From Naumovozyma dairenensis CBS 421 (lineage: Eukaryota; Ascomycota; Saccharomycetes; Saccharomycetales; Saccharomycetaceae), in assembly GCF_000227115.2 (NCBI RefSeq), contig NC_016489.1, forward strand, positions 1-64,000: a DNA stretch of 64,000 nucleotides, read 5' to 3'. This document shows, piece by piece, positions 29,498-39,597 of this stretch (its first letter is position 1; each line of letters begins with the position of its first letter). The position numbers and the translations under genes are program-made. Under the pieces are notes generated by a model. That model did no database searches and was not told the DNA's origin. It saw only the letters and a list, made by a program, of their open reading frames with translations.

Positions 29498-30115
29498 TCA
29501 CTGGTTAAGATACCTAAGGTAATTAGCAGCTTGCTCAAAATTGAAAGCTACGAGCAATGTGAATCCATTAAACATACAAAGTTTGGTTAAATCTTTTAAT
29601 GGATCTTCAGAATTAATGTCATCCACAACAAATATCAGGATATTATTTTCATTTTTAGATAAAGGTAACATTCTTCTTGCAATATAATCAGCATATAATC
29701 TATGATAACTTAATGTTAGAAAAAGTATAGATCTACTTCTCACAAGATAATCATAATATATTTTATTACCACCAGTTGAAGATATATATCTCCAATTTGT
29801 ATTTTTCAAATGATTTAATAATGGATTTTCCTTCTGAGTAGTGTTTACCAATACAGAATTAGAGTTAGATCCTGTAAATGGTCTCTTCCTAGAAAAGTCC
29901 TTATCAGTATTTGTGCCTTCCCCTGGTATTATTCTTTGTTGATTAAATGCATTTACTACTGGACCACTACTAGCCTGAATTGGTTGAGATGGTGTCCTCG
30001 ACGATTGGCTTTGAGCTTTCTTCTTGGAATCATCTTCTTTACCGCCTTCCTGTTCCCTCAATTTTTTAACCCCAGCTAGAATACTTTGAAAGGACGTTGG
30101 ATCTGTATTATTCAT
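29498..30115 (-). CDS. RAD10: Nucleotide-excision repair endonuclease subunit Rad10
   Basis: 205 residues, ATG 30115. ERCC1 family: forms a structure-specific endonuclease with Rad1 that cuts 5' of bulky lesions and trims non-homologous 3' tails. The central domain is recognisable (NPLLNHLKNTNWRY, then YLVRSRSILFLTLSYHRLYADYI, then VVDDINSEDPLKDLTKLCMFNGFTL). The C-terminus ends with a helix-hairpin-helix-type segment. The N-terminal 90 residues are low-complexity. Tail-to-tail with the YML096W-like gene with 30 bases between stops. S. cerevisiae Rad10 is 210 residues. Confidence 0.92.
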   Translation of the reverse strand: MNNTDPTSFQSILAGVKKLREQEGGKEDDSKKKAQSQSSRTPSQPIQASSGPVVNAFNQQRIIPGEGTNTDKDFSRKRPFTGSNSNSVLVNTTQKENPLLNHLKNTNWRYISSTGGNKIYYDYLVRSRSILFLTLSYHRLYADYIARRMLPLSKNENNILIFVVDDINSEDPLKDLTKLCMFNGFTLLVAFNFEQAANYLRYLNQ

Positions 30116-30339
30116 AATTCAATTAGTACTATTTTCCGGACGGGGTCTATGGTACTTTAAGCATGTTCTTCCATATTCTTTTCCCTTATCATGGTGGTTG
30201 TAACAAATGTTCCCGTTCAATTCTAAGAACAAGTTTATTATTATTATATATGAGAAAACAACGTTTATAGAACAAAAAGCTTCTTGTAAGAAGAAAGATA
30301 ACTTACAAACAAAGAAGAACACAAAGAAACCAACTAAAC

Positions 30340-30898
30340 ATGTCATCACAAAAGAGTATGTTCTTTTCCATTATGAATTGCCATTTGAAGGATCTCTCTT
30401 ACTAACTACATACATATTTATATAGTCGATCTTACACAATTGGGGCCTGAACAATTGACAGCAGTCAAACAACAATTTGATCAAGAATTACAACATTTCA
30501 ATCAATCATTACAAGCTTTAACGATAGCCAAGACCAAATTTACAGATTGTATATCTGATATCAAAGCCATTAGTCAACCTAAGAATGATGAACAAAAAAT
30601 ATTGATTCCAGCTTCCGCATCTTTATATATCCCAGGTACCATTAAAGATAACAAGAAATTTATGGTCGATGTCGGGACAGGCTATTACGTTGAGAAGAGT
30701 GACGTGGATGCCATTTCATTCTATCAGAAGAAAATTGATAAATTGAATTCAGAATCAGGACAAATTCAAACCATCATTAAGGAAAAGACTCAATCTTCGT
30801 TGGCCATTGAACAACAACTTCGTCTTGCCGCGATAAGACGTCATGAAGAAATGGCCAAACAACAGAAACAACAACAACAACAACAAGGATCTCAATGA
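30340..30898 (+). CDS. GIM5: Prefoldin subunit 5 (one intron)
   Basis: Spliced product of 162 residues: exon 1 30340-30355, exon 2 30426-30898. The join gives [16 protein letters not shown], matching the S. cerevisiae Gim5 start. Prefoldin alpha-type subunit: two helical coiled-coil arms around a beta-hairpin core ([30 protein letters not shown]). It hands unfolded actin and tubulin to the CCT chaperonin. It ends in a glutamine-rich tail. The intron position is conserved with S. cerevisiae. Divergent from RAD10. Confidence 0.95.
30356..30425 (+). other. GIM5: GIM5 spliceosomal intron (70 bp)
   Basis: 5' site GTATGT at 30356, branch point TACTAAC at 30400-30406, 3' site TAG ending at 30425. 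It splits an isoleucine codon (A|TC). Confidence 0.95.
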
Positions 30899-31030
30899 TT
30901 TGAAATATATGCATATATTTTATATATTATAACTGCTTCCTCTCCCTCTCCTTAACTTTATGTATTTACCTACTTTATATAGTTCTACGTATAATAATAT
31001 GATGTATTTGTATTAAAATTTTTCAGAGAT

Positions 31031-31050
31031 GCGATGAGCTGAAAATTTTC
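31031..31050 (+). promoter_or_regulatory. PAC and RRPE boxes upstream of UTP14
   Basis: GCGATGAGCT (PAC) is directly followed by GAAAATTTTC (RRPE), about 165-180 bp before the UTP14 ATG. The pair is characteristic of ribosome-biogenesis genes controlled by Dot6/Tod6 and Stb3, which fits UTP14. The rest of the 314-base intergenic region shows nothing else. Confidence 0.85.
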
Positions 31051-31212
31051 ACTTTTTTTAGTCGATTTCTCTTAATAACCAGGAACACAGGCCTCTTCAA
31101 AACACTTTGGAACAACCTATAGATTCATATTTTAGGAAGAAATAGACAAGTATCTATACTCTCCATCTCTATTCAAGAAGGTCTATAGAGTTTACAGTAA
31201 AAAAAGAGCAAG

Positions 31213-33975
31213 ATGGCTAAAAAGAAATCAGGTTCAAGGGCCAAAAGTTCAAAGAGAGCTTTGAATGCCTTAGAGTTAGCAGAAAGGGAATTAGAAGGTT
31301 ATGATTCTGAATCTGAAGCAAGAAGATATAATTCTCGTTCTAACGGGACTGTGGTCAATTTATTAAAGAAAGTCCAAAGAGGTAGATCCAATGATAATGA
31401 TGATGATGATGACGAAGAGAACTATAATGATAGTGACGATTCATTCGAAGATGAAGAATTAGATTCTGACGAAGCTTTAGGTTCTGATGATGATTATGAT
31501 GTATTGAATTCAAAATTCTCTCAAACTATTCGTGATAAATCCAAAAAAAAAATGGTAAAAAAGATAAGAACTACAACGATGATGAAGATGAAGATGAAGG
31601 TGGATATACTTCTATTTGATGAAGAAGATTTGATGCCTCTATCAGCTGTTTGGGATTTAGATTCTAAAGCAACTTCTACAGAACAACAACAAAATAACAG
31701 TGACAATGAAGCAGGTCAGCTTGAATTGCAAAATGATGATCAGGAATCCGGTATGAGTTCCAGCAGCGATAGCAGTGAAGAAGGGTCCTCCTCCAGCGAT
31801 GATAATGACGACGACGAACAAGAAGAAGAAAATCCATTTGATGAAATTTCTAGTGATGAAGGTGATGTGGAACTTAGAAATATTACTTCCGCATTATTAA
31901 AGGATTCATCTAGAATCAATCCAAAACGATTAGATACTTACGGTGCTGGTGAAGAAAATGAATTTGTCTTACCATCTGCAAGCAAGACTCAAAAGACTAA
32001 ATTAAGTTTAACTGATATGATGAATGTTATAGATGATAAAGAGGCCATTGCAGATGCAACTTTAATTAACGGGAAATCCACCATGACTGAAGTACCATTA
32101 CCTCAAAGAATTCAAAAAAGACATGAACGTAAGGCAGCTTATGAAATATCTAAGGATGAAGTGAATAAATGGAAAGATGTTATTCAACAAAATAGAAGAG
32201 CTGATCATTTAGTTTTCCCATTGAATCCGACAACGGAACATAATCACGCTTCAGCTTTTACCAGAACCACTGATGAACCCAAGACTGAATTACAAGATAA
32301 AATTGATCAAGTATTGAAAGAAAGTAATTTAGTGGATCCTCAAAAGGATTCTACATTTGAGGATTTAGCTACAGCTAAAATGTCACCGGAAGAAATGAGA
32401 AAGAAAACTGCTGAAGTTAGATTAATGAGAGAATTAATGTTCCGTGAAGAGAGAAAGGCAAGAAGATTAAAGAAGATAAAATCTAAATCTTATCACAGAA
32501 TTAAGAAGAAGGAACTATTGAGAAATAAAGAAATGGCTGGTATATCAGATGAAAGTGATACAGAACTTGATATTGCTAGAGCTAAAGAAAGAATGACTTT
32601 GAAACATAAGACTAATTCCAAATGGGCAAGAGATATGATCAAACATGGTATGACTAATGATCAAGAAACAAGAGAAGAGATGGAAGAAATGTTGAGACAA
32701 GGAGAACGTTTAAAGAATAAGATATTAGATCGTGATGGTTCTGATGATGATGATGAAAATAGAAAGGAAACTCTAGATGATTTTGAGAGAGCTGAACAAG
32801 AAGAAGAAAATAATAATAATATTAAAGAAAACGTAGGAAAGACAGGTGTCATGAATATGGCCTTTATGAAAAATGCTGAAGTAAGAGAAAGGGAAGCTAA
32901 TCAAGAAACTATAGCAAAACTGCGTACAATGGAAAATGGTCATGGTGGTGATCTCTCATTATTTGATAGTGACAATGATGAAGGGAATGGTGAATCTGTT
33001 CATTTAAATAAAGGTAGAAGAGTCTATACCCCTGGTAATCTTGAATCCCGTAAGGAATTGAATGAAATTGAAGATGCAGCAAGAAAAGAAACTGAAATTG
33101 ATAATTCAAGATCTCTTGAAAATAGAATGAAGAAGAAGAATGTACCAATGACTGCCAGTGGTCTTGAAATTAGAAGTGAGGATGACGAAGTTCAAAAAGA
33201 AGAAGAAAATGAGAAGGGTAGGGAAGAAGAAAAGAAACAAACAAGCGAGAATGCCAATCCTTGGTTAGATGATGGTAGTGATGATGACAATTCTGGAACA
33301 ATCAAACATTCAACAAAAGTACACATAGTTGATAAAGACAGTTCGAAAGTAAGTAAAAGAGCACAAAAGATTGAGAAAGAAATAACGAAACAAATAAGGA
33401 AAAACAAGACTTCTAAAGAGAGAAAAGATGACGAATTATTGTTATCATCAACTAATAATGGTAAAAGTTTGAAATTTGTTGATCAATATGGTGGGTCTGA
33501 CGAAGAAACTCCAAGCTTTATGTTCAAGCAACAAGAGGTGATAGTAGAAGCTTTTGCCGGTGATGATGTTGTTGCTGAATTTGAAGATGAGAAGAAAAGA
33601 GTTATGGAAGATGAAGATGATAAAGAAGAAGATGCAACACTTCCCGGTTGGGGTGATTGGGCAGGAGTAGGAGCAAATCCAAAGAAGAAGAGGAAATTTA
33701 TCAAGAAGATCAAAGGTGTTGTAACGAAGGATAAAAGAAAGGATAAAAATTTGAAAAATGTTATAATAAATGAAAAAGTTAATAAGAAGAATTTGAAATA
33801 TCAATCATCTGCTGTACCTTTCCCCTATGAAAGTAGAGAGCAATATGAAAGATCATTACGTTTACCTATTGGTGAACAATGGACATCAAGAGCATCTCAT
33901 CAAGCATTAATTAAGCCTAGAATTATGACGAAACCAGGTCAAGTTATTGATCCTTTAAAGGCTCCATTTAAATAG
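31213..33975 (+). CDS. UTP14: SSU processome component Utp14
   Basis: 920 residues, ATG 31213 (S. cerevisiae 899). Nucleolar U3 snoRNP-associated protein needed for 18S rRNA maturation; it activates the helicase Dhr1. Highly charged with acidic Asp/Glu/Ser blocks, basic coiled stretches, and the conserved C-terminal part (GWGDWAGVG near 815 and PFPYESREQYERSLRLPIGEQWTS near 870). Residues about 112-135 are read in a different frame from the family. After an A10 run (31543-31552) an acidic stretch ending GGYTSI continues in another frame and returns at about 31614-31617, just before DEEDLMPLSAVWDLD. Two compensating single-base indels explain this. PAC/RRPE upstream. Confidence 0.93.
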   Translation: MAKKKSGSRAKSSKRALNALELAERELEGYDSESEARRYNSRSNGTVVNLLKKVQRGRSNDNDDDDDEENYNDSDDSFEDEELDSDEALGSDDDYDVLNSKFSQTIRDKSKKKMVKKIRTTTMMKMKMKVDILLFDEEDLMPLSAVWDLDSKATSTEQQQNNSDNEAGQLELQNDDQESGMSSSSDSSEEGSSSSDDNDDDEQEEENPFDEISSDEGDVELRNITSALLKDSSRINPKRLDTYGAGEENEFVLPSASKTQKTKLSLTDMMNVIDDKEAIADATLINGKSTMTEVPLPQRIQKRHERKAAYEISKDEVNKWKDVIQQNRRADHLVFPLNPTTEHNHASAFTRTTDEPKTELQDKIDQVLKESNLVDPQKDSTFEDLATAKMSPEEMRKKTAEVRLMRELMFREERKARRLKKIKSKSYHRIKKKELLRNKEMAGISDESDTELDIARAKERMTLKHKTNSKWARDMIKHGMTNDQETREEMEEMLRQGERLKNKILDRDGSDDDDENRKETLDDFERAEQEEENNNNIKENVGKTGVMNMAFMKNAEVREREANQETIAKLRTMENGHGGDLSLFDSDNDEGNGESVHLNKGRRVYTPGNLESRKELNEIEDAARKETEIDNSRSLENRMKKKNVPMTASGLEIRSEDDEVQKEEENEKGREEEKKQTSENANPWLDDGSDDDNSGTIKHSTKVHIVDKDSSKVSKRAQKIEKEITKQIRKNKTSKERKDDELLLSSTNNGKSLKFVDQYGGSDEETPSFMFKQQEVIVEAFAGDDVVAEFEDEKKRVMEDEDDKEEDATLPGWGDWAGVGANPKKKRKFIKKIKGVVTKDKRKDKNLKNVIINEKVNKKNLKYQSSAVPFPYESREQYERSLRLPIGEQWTSRASHQALIKPRIMTKPGQVIDPLKAPFK

Positions 33976-34356
33976 TTATGCAATGTGTGTGTACAATAAA
34001 GAAAAAAAAACTACGAATTTATACCAAGGATAAAACTCCGAAATTCTTAATATTACATAGAATCGTGATTCATCTTAAGCTGATTTATGTATGGTTCTTT
34101 CAGCAGAGATGAAAGATTTAGTATGAAAAAAGATAATGTTATGTTTGTTCTATAATGATACATTAATATATGTTTGTATGAATGTTTTTAAATAAATAAT
34201 ATTGTACTAGTAATGACAAAGGAAGAAATCATTATTAGACGATGTCATTAGTAGTAGTAATAGTAGTAGTAGTAGTAAGAGCGGTTTTAGAGGGTAAGAT
34301 AAATTTATAAATTTGGTGTTTGGGGTATGCAATTATGCACAATGAACATTATTTGA
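33976..34356. other. Convergent UTP14/RPM2 intergenic region with GTA repeat
   Basis: 381 bases, A+T-rich, with a short (GTA)n run at about 34247-34277. Presumed overlapping terminators; no gene. Confidence 0.5.
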
Positions 34357-37300
34357 TCATATTTGCAAAAACTCTTTTAATTTGTGTACTTTCACCAAAT
34401 TATCATTATTATTTTTAGATTCATATGCGTTTTCAATATGCGAGATTAATTCATTAAATTGTAATTTATTAAAATTTAAGACCATATCATTTTCGAAAAA
34501 TAATTGTTGAGCTCTTGGATTTAAATACATTGTTTCTATAATGTTATTGAAAAGGCAATCAATTTCATGAGTATTAATTTCATTCCAAATGGTGATTAAA
34601 GTTTTAACTTCATCTAATTGGAAAGTTGGAAGTTTAATATAATATTTGAATCTCAAATAATTTTTCAATTTCCTTTTATATTGCTTTAAGACAGAAGATG
34701 TTTCAATATCTACCAATGATAATGAATCGTATAAGTTATTTAACATTTGTTCCAAGACAGCGGAGTTAGTTGATGTTGGTTTGGAGGTGGTAGTTTCCAT
34801 GGTTAATTGAGAAGAATATGGGAATAATTGTTCATGTAATTCTATCATATTTGAAAAATTATTTTGCATTGAGAATAAATTTGCAGCTTGTAAAGTATTA
34901 TTAATTTTTGAATTCAATTTGGGATTAATTGTTATATCATCAGAATCAGTCATATATAAACTTTTCAAAAAAGATGCAAATGTATACAAATCGATTAATC
35001 TTTCTGGAATATTATTGTCGGTATCGTTTGGTAATTGATCAATCATATTATTTAAATTTTCCAATGCATTATCAAATTTCCCCGTGTTGATTAAGAATTC
35101 AGCTTGAATTAAAGGAAATGTTTCTTCTTTTAGTAGTGGATCCTTTGAATATTTATATGATAATGTTTCATATTTTTCATATTCACCTGAACGAATTAAT
35201 GATAATAATAATTGTTCCGAATTTAAATTTGGACAAATTTTATTAAATTTCACAATTGTTTGATAATCTTTAAACTGGTTAAAAAGACGATTATAAATGG
35301 CTTCGATTGTTTCTTTGAATGTTATTTGATTTTGAATATTTTTGAAATTATTTGGGAAGTCGATTGATTTAATGAAATTCAAGAAATCAGGTAAAGTTTC
35401 CCAAATGTTTGTTGTTGTTGTTAATCTTTTTAATGAACGGTCATTTACTAAGGGTAAAATTTTGGAATAAAATAAAGGATGATTAATAACTTCATTTTCT
35501 AAATTATCTATGGGACAATTTTTAATTATTAAATTTATTATTTGTTTCGTTTCTAATTCTGATGGAGATAATTCTAATGCAGTGGAAATTATTGTTTTAT
35601 TAATATATCGATGCATAATTAAAGTTTTATAAGTATCGAAATCGAATGAGTAACCTTTTTTCAATAAGGTGTTAAAATCTTTAATAGCTGTTTTAAATGA
35701 ATTTCTTAAACTTGGACCCAAGTTTATAATTGAAGGTGTTTGCGAGTCAATGTTTTCTTCCGAATTAAGATAAAAGGTAATGACTTCTTCAGGAATTTCT
35801 TCGTGGGTTGCAATTAAGGTTATTGATTCTTTAACTATTGATGATAATTGAACATTGGCATATGGATTAGCTCTTTGATAATTGATAAGTAAAGTTTTGT
35901 AGTTTGTAATGGTTTCTTTAATGAAATTAAGTAAGGGTTGTTGTTGTTGTTGTTGTTGAATAACAGGTGATAATGGATATAAATTAAAATCAAAGAATTT
36001 AATTATTATGATTGAATATAATTCTAATAAATTTGGATATGATTCAAATGTTTTGGGACATTGCCAAATATTTTTGAAAATTTTGAAAAGACCATTAAAT
36101 TTTGATTCTAACTGAATATTATTTGATAATAATGATGGAGATAATTGGAATGATAATTGATTTAGCCCATTTTTAAATGCTGTGGATTGAGAAATTTTTA
36201 ATAATAAATCTTTATCATGATAATTATTAATGATTGCATTTAAAAAATTCAAAAAATTATCTGACGACGAGGACGACGAGGACGACGAGGACGACGTTGA
36301 TGATTCTGATTCCGATGAGACAAGTAATAATGAAGTATGAGTGGTTATGAAGTCTAATAAATAATCTTGTGGCCAATTTAAATTATTTTTCAAAAATTCG
36401 AATAATAATGGATATAAATTAATATTGAAATTGAATGATTTAATTAAAGATTCTTGACAAAGTTTTAAAATGATTTCTGTATCATTTAATTGTAATGAAT
36501 AATCTAAAAGTGAATCAATAACTTTATATGAATCCATTGGGAATAAAATACATTCATAAGCGTTTTCTGAAATATTAATTGAATTTAATGATTTATGATT
36601 ATTATGGAATGATCTTTTCATGGGGAAGATATAATTATAAATTTTTTTCGTTAGGGTCCAATTATGGAATGAATTATTCATCAATTGTAAATAAAAATCG
36701 TAAGAGAATTCTGGTATCCAATTTAATTTATTGAATTTGATCCACATTTCATAACTACTTTCTGGATTTATCTTTGACATTGAAATTAAATATTTTGATA
36801 ATAACAATGATATATTTGAATTTAAACCGTTAGTTTGTTTAATTTCATTTAAAGTTTGATCTAATAATGAAGTAGCCAAATCTATATTGCTAGTTTCTAC
36901 GAGTCCCGAGATATAAATTGATATAATTTTGAATTTATCCTCTTTTAAAGTTGTATTGTTGTTGGTGCCTTGTTGTGAATATAATGTATATTCATTAAAT
37001 AATTCTTTTAATTTTGTATTATTATTAATCAATGTGGAATAATTTAATAAAGAGATGAAATAAAGTGAATTTTTAATTAAGAATGGTGAATTATTAATGT
37101 AAGATATTAAATGATTAATATCTATGAACCCTGGATATAAATTAATGGCGATTAAAGTGTAATTTATTGTATCTTTTGATAATTGAATATTAGTATGCGT
37201 GTGATGGTGTTGTTGTTGTTGTTGTTGTTGATTTATTGTTTTAAATAATTCTATTGCAATTTTAAAGAAATCTTGACCATTACTATTTTGTAAATGAATT

Positions 37301-38238
37301 GCCATTATTGAATTTTTGAATAAAGAAGATAATAAAATGTTATAAATTGCATTTGAAGGTTTCAATTTATTATTTATAATATCTTGATAACAAGATAACA
37401 TTTCAAACATTTTATTATCCAAGTCAAATTTATCCATTAATCTTTTTGAAATGGAATCTAATATTTTTTCAAATGTTTCAATTGGTGGAATAATATTATT
37501 ACGTTTTAATGAATGATAAAGGGAATTTATTTTATTAAAATCTTGCATTAGGTAAGCTTTATTAATTTCATTAATATGAGTGGATAAATAAGTTTTTGGA
37601 TTCAAAGATGTTTCAGTATCTATTTCCCAAGGAGATGATGAGGGTATGTGCGTAGTATTAGTGGTAGTATCTGAAGCTACCGATGTTTGTGATTGTGATT
37701 GTGATTGTGATTGTGATTGTAATTGTAATTCATTTGAGTTTGAAATTTTCTGTGTATTAAATAATGTAGTTGTAGTTGTAGTTGTTGTAGTTGAATAAAA
37801 TCTTTTATTGAGGGTATTGGCAGCACCATTAATTATTGCAATAGATTTTCTTCTATTATTGTTATTATTATTATTATTTGTAGTATTGTTGTTGTTATTG
37901 GTATTTTTCAGTATATAGAAATTTCTTGATGAATTATTCTGATTATTATTTGAAGTGTTCGGTACAATTTTGGTCGTTGTTGATGTTGATTTCTTTTTCT
38001 GTATATGGAAATTTGGATCTCTATAGAGTACATCATCTAAATTATTATAATTTGTATTTGCTACGACGACAGGATGTGGTTGTAAAGTAGTTATACCATT
38101 TGAATTTGGTATTGATGGGTCAATATTGAAAACAGCTTGATTTTGTCTTAGATGATTATATGATGAATCGAAAAAAGTAGTAGCATGACGATGATACCCT
38201 TTTGAGCCCAATTTATATTTGATTGATTTGAATGCCAT
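34357..38238 (-). CDS. RPM2: Mitochondrial RNase P protein Rpm2
   Basis: 1293 residues from ATG 38238, whose product begins MAFKSIKY like S. cerevisiae Rpm2 (MAFKS); an upstream in-frame TTG at 38313 is rejected. Protein subunit of mitochondrial RNase P, which processes 5' ends of mitochondrial tRNAs; the S. cerevisiae protein also affects P-bodies and nuclear transcription. Family landmarks are FFDSSYNHLRQNQ, HPVVVANTNYNNLDD and a long helical-repeat body. The N-terminal 200 residues carry Asn, Thr and (QS)n tracts, and further Gln and Ser runs occur at about 340 and 670-690. These homopolymers account for the extra length over the 1202-residue S. cerevisiae protein. PRE8, next to it in S. 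cerevisiae, is missing. Confidence 0.92.
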   Translation of the reverse strand: MAFKSIKYKLGSKGYHRHATTFFDSSYNHLRQNQAVFNIDPSIPNSNGITTLQPHPVVVANTNYNNLDDVLYRDPNFHIQKKKSTSTTTKIVPNTSNNNQNNSSRNFYILKNTNNNNNTTNNNNNNNNRRKSIAIINGAANTLNKRFYSTTTTTTTTTLFNTQKISNSNELQLQSQSQSQSQSQTSVASDTTTNTTHIPSSSPWEIDTETSLNPKTYLSTHINEINKAYLMQDFNKINSLYHSLKRNNIIPPIETFEKILDSISKRLMDKFDLDNKMFEMLSCYQDIINNKLKPSNAIYNILLSSLFKNSIMAIHLQNSNGQDFFKIAIELFKTINQQQQQQQHHHTHTNIQLSKDTINYTLIAINLYPGFIDINHLISYINNSPFLIKNSLYFISLLNYSTLINNNTKLKELFNEYTLYSQQGTNNNTTLKEDKFKIISIYISGLVETSNIDLATSLLDQTLNEIKQTNGLNSNISLLLSKYLISMSKINPESSYEMWIKFNKLNWIPEFSYDFYLQLMNNSFHNWTLTKKIYNYIFPMKRSFHNNHKSLNSINISENAYECILFPMDSYKVIDSLLDYSLQLNDTEIILKLCQESLIKSFNFNINLYPLLFEFLKNNLNWPQDYLLDFITTHTSLLLVSSESESSTSSSSSSSSSSSDNFLNFLNAIINNYHDKDLLLKISQSTAFKNGLNQLSFQLSPSLLSNNIQLESKFNGLFKIFKNIWQCPKTFESYPNLLELYSIIIIKFFDFNLYPLSPVIQQQQQQQPLLNFIKETITNYKTLLINYQRANPYANVQLSSIVKESITLIATHEEIPEEVITFYLNSEENIDSQTPSIINLGPSLRNSFKTAIKDFNTLLKKGYSFDFDTYKTLIMHRYINKTIISTALELSPSELETKQIINLIIKNCPIDNLENEVINHPLFYSKILPLVNDRSLKRLTTTTNIWETLPDFLNFIKSIDFPNNFKNIQNQITFKETIEAIYNRLFNQFKDYQTIVKFNKICPNLNSEQLLLSLIRSGEYEKYETLSYKYSKDPLLKEETFPLIQAEFLINTGKFDNALENLNNMIDQLPNDTDNNIPERLIDLYTFASFLKSLYMTDSDDITINPKLNSKINNTLQAANLFSMQNNFSNMIELHEQLFPYSSQLTMETTTSKPTSTNSAVLEQMLNNLYDSLSLVDIETSSVLKQYKRKLKNYLRFKYYIKLPTFQLDEVKTLITIWNEINTHEIDCLFNNIIETMYLNPRAQQLFFENDMVLNFNKLQFNELISHIENAYESKNNNDNLVKVHKLKEFLQI

Positions 38239-38672
38239 ATTAATTTTGTATGTTCTATTTTCTAGTGAAAGATAATATTTTGGAGCTCTGACCTTAATGA
38301 TACCGAATACCAAACGGATGTGATGATGACTAAGTAACCGATTAATAGGGAATATTACAACCTCCGGACTGTGACTACTCGCGGGTATTAGTTAAAAGAC
38401 AATCGAGTATAAGTATATATATATATTATATATATATATAAATATATGAAGATACGTGGTAAATAAGTGAACCAATTAGAGTAGTGTTGGCATAATATAT
38501 ATATATATACATGTACATACATATATATATATATATATATATTATGATGTACCTAGCATTAATGGGATTATATTTCAGCCCAATTGCAGTTGCAGAGTTA
38601 CAGTTGCAGTTGCAGTACCGCTCAGCGTGTGCGTGGAACCCTCGAGAAGTTGTGTTTGCGAGACACACAAAC

Positions 38673-38703
<31 letters not shown>

Positions 38704-39597
38704 GCCCAGTCTCTCTCTCTCGTCTCTCTCTCTCGTCTCTTTCGTCTGAACTGGACACATGAAAAATTATGTTCAGTTCAGTTCAGTTCAGTTCCAGTAC
38801 GTACGTACGTACGCACGCAGTGCTAACAGGAACAGGAACCGTTACAAAGCGCGCTGTCCCTGGTGGGGCCCGGAACACCGAAGAGGAGTACATCCAAATG
38901 GGTATCCGTGGGGCTACTTCGCACACTGTTACGGTCCCTGGCGGATACTTTCACTGGTTACTCCGCTCTCGGTAAAGGCCATGGACCAATCACAAACAGC
39001 CATTCGGTGACAGCACCTTGCAGAAGTAGCCGTCCACTGGCAAACGGATCAGCACACATTTGCCACGGAAATAAGAAAAATAAGAAAGAGCAGGAATGGG
39101 AAGGAAAGGAAAGGAAAGGAATGGCAGGGCATGGCAAGGGCCCACTCAAATGTGTACGTACCTACGTATTGCCTGCTTCTTGTTTCTTATGTGAATATCA
39201 TTGGTTGATTGACCAACCAATTGATGAATGATGAATTGGTTGGTCAATCGGCAACTAATGGACCACCACACACCATACTGACGCTGTCATTACTACTACG
39301 TACATACGTAACTTATAGAACATAAAATATAGACCACATAAATAAATACACTTACGTACGAACGTACGTAAGTGAAAGAAACAGATGTCACAAACGTCAC
39401 AAACGTCAATAAGTGTCACATGTATATGCTCTTTGATGTAAATTCATTTATTTAAAATATACATATATGTGTGTGTGTGTGTGTGTGTGCGTGTGTGTAT
39501 GTGTGTGTGCTTAGCTAGATAATAAATATGTAGTGGGTACGATGTTAGATACTTTTTACTTTTTATTTTTACATTTACTTTTCACTCTGGCATTCGC
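38239..39597. other. RPM2 upstream region rich in microsatellites
   Basis: 1.36 kb between the RPM2 start and ERG13 stop. It holds (TA)n runs (38415-38545), TTGCAG/CAACAG repeats (38583-38701), CTCT tracts, (GTTCA)n then (CGTA)n (38770-38815), an unusually G+C-rich block (about 38840-39060), and a (GT)n run (39466-39510). Small open frames across it are repeat-driven and not convincing. Confidence 0.75.
39207..39249. repeat. Perfect 16-bp inverted repeat, 11-base loop
   Basis: GATTGACCAACCAATT (39207-39222) and AATTGGTTGGTCAATC (39234-39249) are exact reverse complements. It lies downstream of ERG13 and could form a cruciform or RNA hairpin. Role unknown. Confidence 0.9.

Noticed and set aside
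38426..39231. Several frames of 60-120 codons upstream of RPM2
   Set aside because: Composed of translated microsatellites in multiple overlapping frames; no conserved content.
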